Below, in pieces: positions 26,531 through 31,920 of a stretch of 31,920 nucleotides of DNA. Made by a program: the position numbers and the translations under genes. Origin of the DNA: Ureaplasma sp. (GTDB lineage Bacteria; Bacillota_I; Bacilli_A; Mycoplasmatales; Mycoplasmoidaceae); contig JAHHTK010000011.1 of NCBI GenBank assembly GCA_020024695.1, positions 1 to 31,920 of the forward strand, given 5' to 3'. The notes under the pieces were generated by a model. That model had not been told where the DNA came from and searched no databases. It was given only the letters and a program-made list of their open reading frames with translations. Each line of letters starts with the position of its first letter. Positions within the stretch are counted from its first letter, which is position 1.

Positions 26531-28861
26531 ATGACCAAAAAATCAAAAATCGGGGTTGGTATCGGTGTGAGTTTGGGTGCTTTAGCTATCGTTGGAACTG
26601 GCGTTGGTGTTTCTTTATCAATGCAAAGCACAACAACGACTGTTGTTCCAAGCAAACCAGAAACTCCAGAAGTACCTAATACAGATAATCAACCTGTAGT
26701 TCCCCCAACCGAAAATACTCCAAAACCAGATAAGCCAACTGTTCCTGTTGATCCTAAACCTGTTGAACCTCAACCAGAACCAGAACCAGTTGTACCTCCA
26801 GAACCAGTTGTTCCTGAACCAAAACCAGATAAGCCAACTGTTCCCGTGGTTCCTGAACCTGAATCAGAGAAACCAGCAAAACCTGAAGATACAAGGTTAT
26901 TAATTACAAATGACAATGTAAATTCTATTTATGAAACTATTCAAACACAGTTACGAGATAGTTTTAATAACAACATCAGAAATATTGATGAAACTAGTTT
27001 AAATAACGAAACATTTGTTAATCAAGTGTTAGAGTCTATCAAGCAAGACTTACAAACTAAAAAGATTGATAGTAACTGAATTCAAAACCTTAGTTTTAGT
27101 GTTCAAGATAGTTCCAATACTGATGGGATCAGTAAATTAATTAGTTTTAGGTTAGGTTTTGATCCGAAATTAGTTCGGTTTGAAAACAATAACTTCCTTG
27201 TTTTTGCTGATAGTAGTACCAACCAATTAATTTCAAAGATGCCATTTAGTTTTGCAGCCACTGACAATGTGGTTAGTTTAGCTAAAATTGAAGCTTTAAA
27301 AAATATCTTAATTGATTGTATTCGACCTCTTTATTTAACTCCAAAACAAGATGTTAAGATTTCAAGTCAAGTGATTGCTGATAAAACCAATGAAGTTAAA
27401 CAAGGTTTCTTAGCAACCACTGACTTAAACCAAAACATCATTGAAGACCTTGCTTTGGAAGTGGTAAACTTAAATGAAGGTTTAGTCAACTTCACTATTA
27501 CCTTTAATCCAAAAGCGATTTTTAGTGATATTAGTCAAGACACCACTAACTTACAACTAAGTGGCAACACACTAAAAAGTATCAAACCAATTGAATGTGG
27601 CCCAGGTTATTTCATTTTTAAAAATGGAGTCTTAGAAGGTTTAACTGATAAAGGAAAACAAGCTCCTGTTCTTAACTTAAGTCCTTACTATATTAATCAA
27701 ATTAATGACCAAGTCTTTAATGATGTTCAGGCTACAAAAATTAATATTTCGAATTTAACTTTAAAAGATGATACTTTAAACAATGTCTTTGGTAGTTGTC
27801 CAAACTTACAAGAAATTGTCTTACCAGCAAGTGTGAAAGTGTTAGCTCCAAGTTTATTTGCTAACTTAACCCAACTTACCAAGATTAATCTAGATGCGAT
27901 TCATATTAGCAATTACCCAGCCAGTTTATTTGAAAACTGTGTTGGATTAAAACAAATTCCAATTAGTCAAGATTTAACTACTGTTGATGAAACGGCATTT
28001 AAAGGTTGTGCTAATATTCGAACAGTCGATGCTGCTAAAGCCTTTAAATTAAATCAATTAGAATTTAGTAAGATCTTTAGCGAAGCTGTTTTAAATCGAA
28101 CCACAAAGGTTGTGATGCCCGAACAATGAACAACCCTTCGGGTTCCTGATATTAGCCTTCCTAACAATAGTTCTGGGGTTCCAGATTGAAGAAATGATCC
28201 ATTGTGATTAAAAATCAGTAGTATTAAAAACACCTTTGATTTAACATTACCATTTAATTGTAAATTAGATGATTTCTATTTCGCTGGTTGAAAAAACATC
28301 GGTGATGTCTATACTGAAATTTTAAGTGAAGGTATGGGTGACCACGTGTTTGATGGTAGTAGCATTCGTTCCTTTAAATGTAACTTACAAAGAACTAAGG
28401 TGAAAGCTGTTCCTGATGATATGTTCTATAATTGTGCTAATTTACAAGAATGTAACTTCTTATCAGCTGAATCCCAATTTACTGAAATTAGACCATTTGC
28501 ATTTAGAGGTTGTACTAGTTTAAGAAATGTTGTCTTCCCACCAAAAATTGAAAGCATTTCCCAAGGGGCATTTATGGAAGCGATTTTAAGAGCTCCTGCT
28601 GATACTCCATTCCATATTAATGACACCTTAAAATACTTATGTGGTGGGGCTGGTGGTGTGAAACAAAATGAAGCGGCATTTTTAAGATGTAAATTATTAA
28701 ATGCTGACGGCACCAAAATTGACTATGATGTCCTTGATCCAAAGATTGTTGTTGATGGACCAGGCTATATAACAGTTTCAAGCAACCATAATAAAGTCTT
28801 ATGACCATCCAAACCACAAGACGAAGATGAAGATAAAACTAATTCAAACCAATCAATTTAA
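26531..28861 (+). CDS. Surface-anchored BspA-like leucine-rich repeat protein
   Basis: 776 residues with TGA as Trp. In order: a basic N-terminus and hydrophobic segment (residues 1-30, KIGVGIGVSLGALAIVGTGV) with no lipobox cysteine, so an uncleaved anchor or non-lipoprotein signal. A stalk rich in Pro, Glu, Lys and Val follows (about 35-120), with two copies of KPDKPTVPV. Then come two copies of a ~115-residue module (123-236 and 248-352) shared with the next gene. BspA-type (LRR_5) leucine-rich repeats run at about 391-510 and 600-683, with phrases such as NVFGSCPNLQEIVLPASVKV and AFRGCTSLRNVVFPP. The tail is acidic (DEDEDKTNSNQSI). LRR_5 proteins in other bacteria and protists are surface adhesins; adhesion here is inference. 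AAAAGGA lies 8 nt before the ATG. It is probably the first gene of an operon with the next one (30-nt gap). Confidence 0.85.
26720..26844 (+). repeat. Direct repeat of 26 nt, 99 nt apart, in the Pro-rich stalk
   Basis: The 26-nt copies at 26720-26745 and 26819-26844 appear identical and are 99 nt (33 codons) apart, so any recombination between them would keep the frame. Both encode PKPDKPTVP. Between them lie further short PEPVVP-type repeats. Confidence 0.75.
26897..27585 (+). repeat. Two copies of the shared ~115-residue module
   Basis: Module copies at residues ~123-236 and ~248-352 of the first surface protein. Both begin with a helix of the type xxIYETIQTQLRD or ALKNILIDCIRPLY, continue with a second helix, and end in beta-type segments such as SKLISFRLGFDPKLVRF and LVNFTITFNPKAIF. 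They match the order and length of the copies in the following gene, although sequence identity is low. Confidence 0.65.
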
Positions 28862-28891
28862 AAATTTATAAAATCCTAAAGAGAATAGATT

Positions 28892-31800
28892 ATGAAAACA
28901 AAAAACAAAATTGCGGCCATTATTGGTTCTAGTGCTGGAGCTATTGCTTTAGTCGGAACAGTTGTTGGGCTTAGTGCTAATGCTTATTTAACTGCCCATC
29001 AAACTACCAATAGTGATAAGCCAAGTAAACCAGTTAAAGATAAGGTTCTTAACCCAGCTAATGCTCAAACCTTATTTGATACTGTGAAAGACCAACTTGA
29101 AAATTTAAATAAGAATCACCCTGATAAAATCAATGATACTTATTTAAATTCACCAGAATTCCAAACTCAAATCAAAACTGAAATTGCTAAAGCCTTACAA
29201 GATAGTAATATTGAAGCTTCTGATATTCAAGACATTCACTTTAATACTCAAGCTGATGCTACTAACCCAAACCAAACCAAAGTTGGCTTTGAAGTTAAAT
29301 TTGATGATAAAGTTGATGCTAGTGGTTTAAGTGAAAACCCAAACTTTAATGTCACTGGTCATGATTTAACAACCAAAGAACCAATCGTTTTAGAAAAGCC
29401 AACCACTCCAGTGGTTCCTAAAACTTTAGATGCCTCAATGGCTCAAACCATTTATGACACCATTAAAGATAAGATTGTGGTTTTAAATCAAAATGAACCA
29501 ATTCAGTTTGAAAGTTTATTGAATTCAAAAGAATTCAAAAATGATGTTAAACAAGCACTTGCAAATGCTTTAAGCACTGCTGGTATTCAAACTAGTGATA
29601 TTAAAGACCTTAGCTTTAATACAAGTGTTGATAGTACTGATAGTTCAAAACTTGATGTTAACTTTAGTATTGTCTTTAATGACAATGTTAAATTAGAAAA
29701 CTGAACTGGTAACACAATTTTTGATGTTTCTGATCAAACCTTAAATAACAAACAACCAGTAAAAGTTAATAATCCTAGTTATACTCCAGTTGTTCCAACT
29801 TTAAGTGCGAGTGTAGCAAAAGATTTATTTGTTGAAATTAACAACCAATTACATAATGTTTATGTTAATAAACCACTTGATTTCAACGCTGCTTATTTAA
29901 CTAGTGAAGGGTTTATTAATCAAGTTAAAACCGCCATTGCTCCAGTTTTAAAACAATCAAATATCTTACCAACTAACATTAGCAGTCTTGCTTTTAATGT
30001 TAGTGTTGATCCTAACACTAACGTTGTGAGTGTAGTTCCAAGCATTAGTTTTAATGGAGTCACCTTTACTGATTTAAGCTCAGTTGCTAATATTTGAGAT
30101 GTTCAAGATGCTAGTTTAACTTTCAAATACCCTGTAAGAAAACCAGGCCTTAACCCATTCTTAAGTTTAGCTAATGCCAATAAGTTATATGCAAATGTAT
30201 TAACTGCTCTTAAAGGTATTTATCAAAATAATACTAATAACATTACTGAATCATTCTTAAATTCCCAACCTATTAATGAAAAGATTGTTGCTTTTGTAGT
30301 TAGTGCTTTAACTGATAGTCATATTAAAACTAGTGATATTACTCAACTCCAATTTAATGTAGTTGATAATAGTGGGGATAGTTTATATGATGTTAGCTTT
30401 AGTGTTACTTTTGGTCCAGGGGTCAGTTTCGCAGCTAACCTTAATCAAAGTGAAAACTTCAGTGTAAGTGCTAATAAATTAACAACTAAAAAACCAATTA
30501 GTTTTATTGATCTTCGTATGAATAATGATAAGATGCAAAAGATCTATGACATTATTCAAGCTCAATTAGCTAATTTAAAAACATCCAATGTTTTTGACAT
30601 TAATGATACTTATTTAAATGCTGAAGCCTTTAGTAATTTAATTAACCAAGAAGTAACGAAACAATTAAAAGTAGATGCAAGCAAAATTATTGATAGTATC
30701 GACTATTCAATCAATCGGGCAACTGACACTGTAACTGCTTTTGTTAACTTCAACCAAAGTATTACTTTCTTACCTGATATTAATGTCCCTAATGTTGCAA
30801 ATAACGGTTATCAACAATACATTATGACCTTTAATAATGTTGGAATTAATAAAGTTATTGATGCTAATAGTTTAGATACTTTATATAGTAAAACTCAAAT
30901 TTGAGTAAATAATGCTTATAAAAGTACACCATGATTAATTTATAACAACTATTTAAATGGAGAAGGAAATAAAAAAAGTCTTAATTCTGCTTTAGAAGTT
31001 GCTAAATTTAATCCAGGTGTATTAAAATCAATGACCTTTGATGTTAAAACTAAAGAAAATAAGGTTAATTTTGATGTCGTTTTTGCTGATGATGTTCAAT
31101 TCGCACCTTCATGTACTGAAACAACCTCATCAAATTATCAATTTGACAAAGATACTAAAACATTTAAAACGGTTTATGATTTTGATTTATCAATGGTCTT
31201 TGATCAAACTAGATTTACAAGCATTTGTAATTATGCTAAACAAGCAGCAACCCAAATCTTTAATAATTTAAATGCTCAAAATAAATTAGACGAACTTCAA
31301 ACCAAACTTAATGAACAAGTTGTTTCAAATGGTATCTTAGATGCCTTCAAAACTGATACTGGATTTAATACAAGTCTTGTTAAAGATTCAAAAATTGAAT
31401 ATACAGTTACAAACGAAACTGAATCATCAGGCACAAAATATGATGTAGTCTATAAGTTCTCTCTTACTAGTGGTGCAAGTATTTCAAACCAATTCGCAAC
31501 CGATAACTTCACTGTTACTAAAGCAGATAAAACTACAACATATGAATTAAAGAATCCAATTCAATTAGTTAAAGCTGACACCAGAACTGTTATTGATGCT
31601 AATGCTTTAAATAGTTTAAAAACTGCAGTTGAAAATACCATCAAACCAATTTATGCAAAAACAACACAAGCAAACAATGGGGTTGAAATTTGTCAAGAAA
31701 CATTAAATAAACAAGTAAATAGTATTAAAGATGCTTTCGCTGCTACAAGTTCTATTCCAAGTGGTGCCATTACTAACTTAAGTATTGATAATTTAAGTGC

Positions 31801-31920
31801 TACTGATTTAAATAATGGTAATATTAAGATCAATGTTCAATTTGATCCAACTAAAGTTAAATTTGATGATGGTTTAACTAATGAAAGTTTTGAATTAAAT
31901 ACTGCTAATACATCACTTAC
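28892..31920 (+). CDS. Large surface-type protein with tandem modules, truncated by the window end
   Basis: At least 1009 residues; the frame is open to the last base, so the C-terminus is unknown. The N-terminus (MKTKNKIAAIIGSSAGAIAL) is a basic start plus hydrophobic anchor to about residue 33, resembling that of the preceding gene; there is no lipobox cysteine. After a short linker come eight tandem copies of a ~113-132-residue module starting near residues 53, 179, 304, 424, 541, 655, 768 and 900. There are no recognised enzyme motifs and few cysteines; composition is rich in Asn, Asp, Ser, Thr, Lys and Leu. TGA codons encode Trp at several places. It begins 30 nt after the LRR protein with only AAAGAGA as ribosome binding site, so it is probably co-transcribed. 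Role unknown; a long extracellular fibre or adhesin is a reasonable guess. Confidence 0.82.
29048..31920 (+). repeat. Eight tandem copies of a ~120-residue protein module
   Basis: Copies begin near 29048, 29426, 29801, 30161, 30512, 30854, 31196 and 31589. Recurring marks: an N-terminal helix (AQTLFDTVKDQLENL, AQTIYDTIKDKIVVL, MQKIYDIIQAQLANL), a YLNSPEF-like turn (YLNSPEF, LLNSKEF, YLTSEGF, FLNSQPI, YLNAEAF), a second helix, then SDIQDIHFNT / SDIKDLSFNT / SDITQLQFNV, and a beta strand of form V-x-F-x-x-x-F-x-x-x-V (VGFEVKFDDKV, VNFSIVFNDNV, VSFSVTFGPGV, VNFDVVFADDV). The later copies are more diverged. The repeats are evident at protein level only; the DNA copies differ. Confidence 0.8.

Noticed and set aside
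28426..28817. Minus-strand ORFs within the LRR protein gene
   Set aside because: They overlap clear LRR_5 coding sequence and have no ribosome binding site or recognisable product.
31038..31271. Plus-strand 77-aa ORF in another frame of the large surface protein
   Set aside because: The continuous module-bearing frame covers it; its composition (Leu/Ile/Met-rich) is that of an out-of-frame shadow.
1..31920. tRNA, rRNA, CRISPR array, insertion sequence or prophage
   Set aside because: I saw no cloverleaf-forming stretch, no rRNA segments, no regularly spaced short DNA repeats, and no transposase, integrase or phage gene.
29048..31920. The modules as recent DNA tandem repeats
   Set aside because: The copies are similar only as protein; the DNA is diverged, so this is old duplication rather than a recent slippage array.

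Overview
The window is chromosomal DNA of a mollicute (Mycoplasma-type) that reads TGA as tryptophan. Almost every long gene is interrupted by in-frame TGA at positions where its family has Trp (alaS, ligA, rplB, rplP, rpsC, secY, map, rpoA). The DNA is A+T rich, the ribosomal genes use TGA for Trp, and the few TGG codons I noticed are in ligA and ecfT. The order secY-adk-map-infA-rpmJ-rpsM-rpsK-rpoA-rplQ-ecfA1-ecfA2-ecfT-truA matches the order I know from M. genitalium-type genomes. I cannot name the species.

Layout. (1) 15-257: rpsT on the minus strand, with a short A+T-rich divergent control region to 391. (2) 392-5911, plus strand: an unrecognised 98-aa ORF, alaS, ruvX (yqgF) overlapping alaS, a hairpin, then ligA. 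(3) 5950-21312: the fused S10-spc-alpha ribosomal superoperon. It has a candidate promoter, a long hairpin leader and 20 ribosomal protein genes from rpsJ to rplO (no rpmD), then a 201-nt hairpin-rich gap, secY, adk, map, infA, rpmJ, rpsM, rpsK, rpoA and rplQ, closed by a strong terminator. (4) 21369-25486: the vitamin transporter module ecfA1-ecfA2-ecfT with truA, a tightly overlapping operon that probably starts leaderless and ends in a terminator. (5) 25524-26184: a minus-strand three-helix membrane protein with a SHOCT-like tail, with its own terminator facing that of truA. (6) 26185-26530: non-coding control DNA with an inverted repeat, homopolymer tracts and a TATAAT box. (7) 26531 to the window end: two consecutive large surface-type proteins. 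The first (776 aa) has an N-terminal anchor, a Pro-rich stalk, two copies of a ~115-residue module and BspA-like leucine-rich repeats. The second (at least 1009 aa, cut by the window edge) has a similar anchor and eight tandem copies of the same module.

How it works together. Regions 2-4 are housekeeping: tRNA charging and editing, DNA ligation, ribosome assembly, protein export, transcription and vitamin uptake. The variable part is the right end, where the two anchored repeat proteins look like surface adhesins or structural proteins. The shared ~115-130-residue module is the most likely undescribed element. Secondary points of interest are the S10 leader hairpin, a ~120-residue insertion in EcfA2, terminal extensions on S3, S5 and L22, and the leaderless-looking ecfA1 start.
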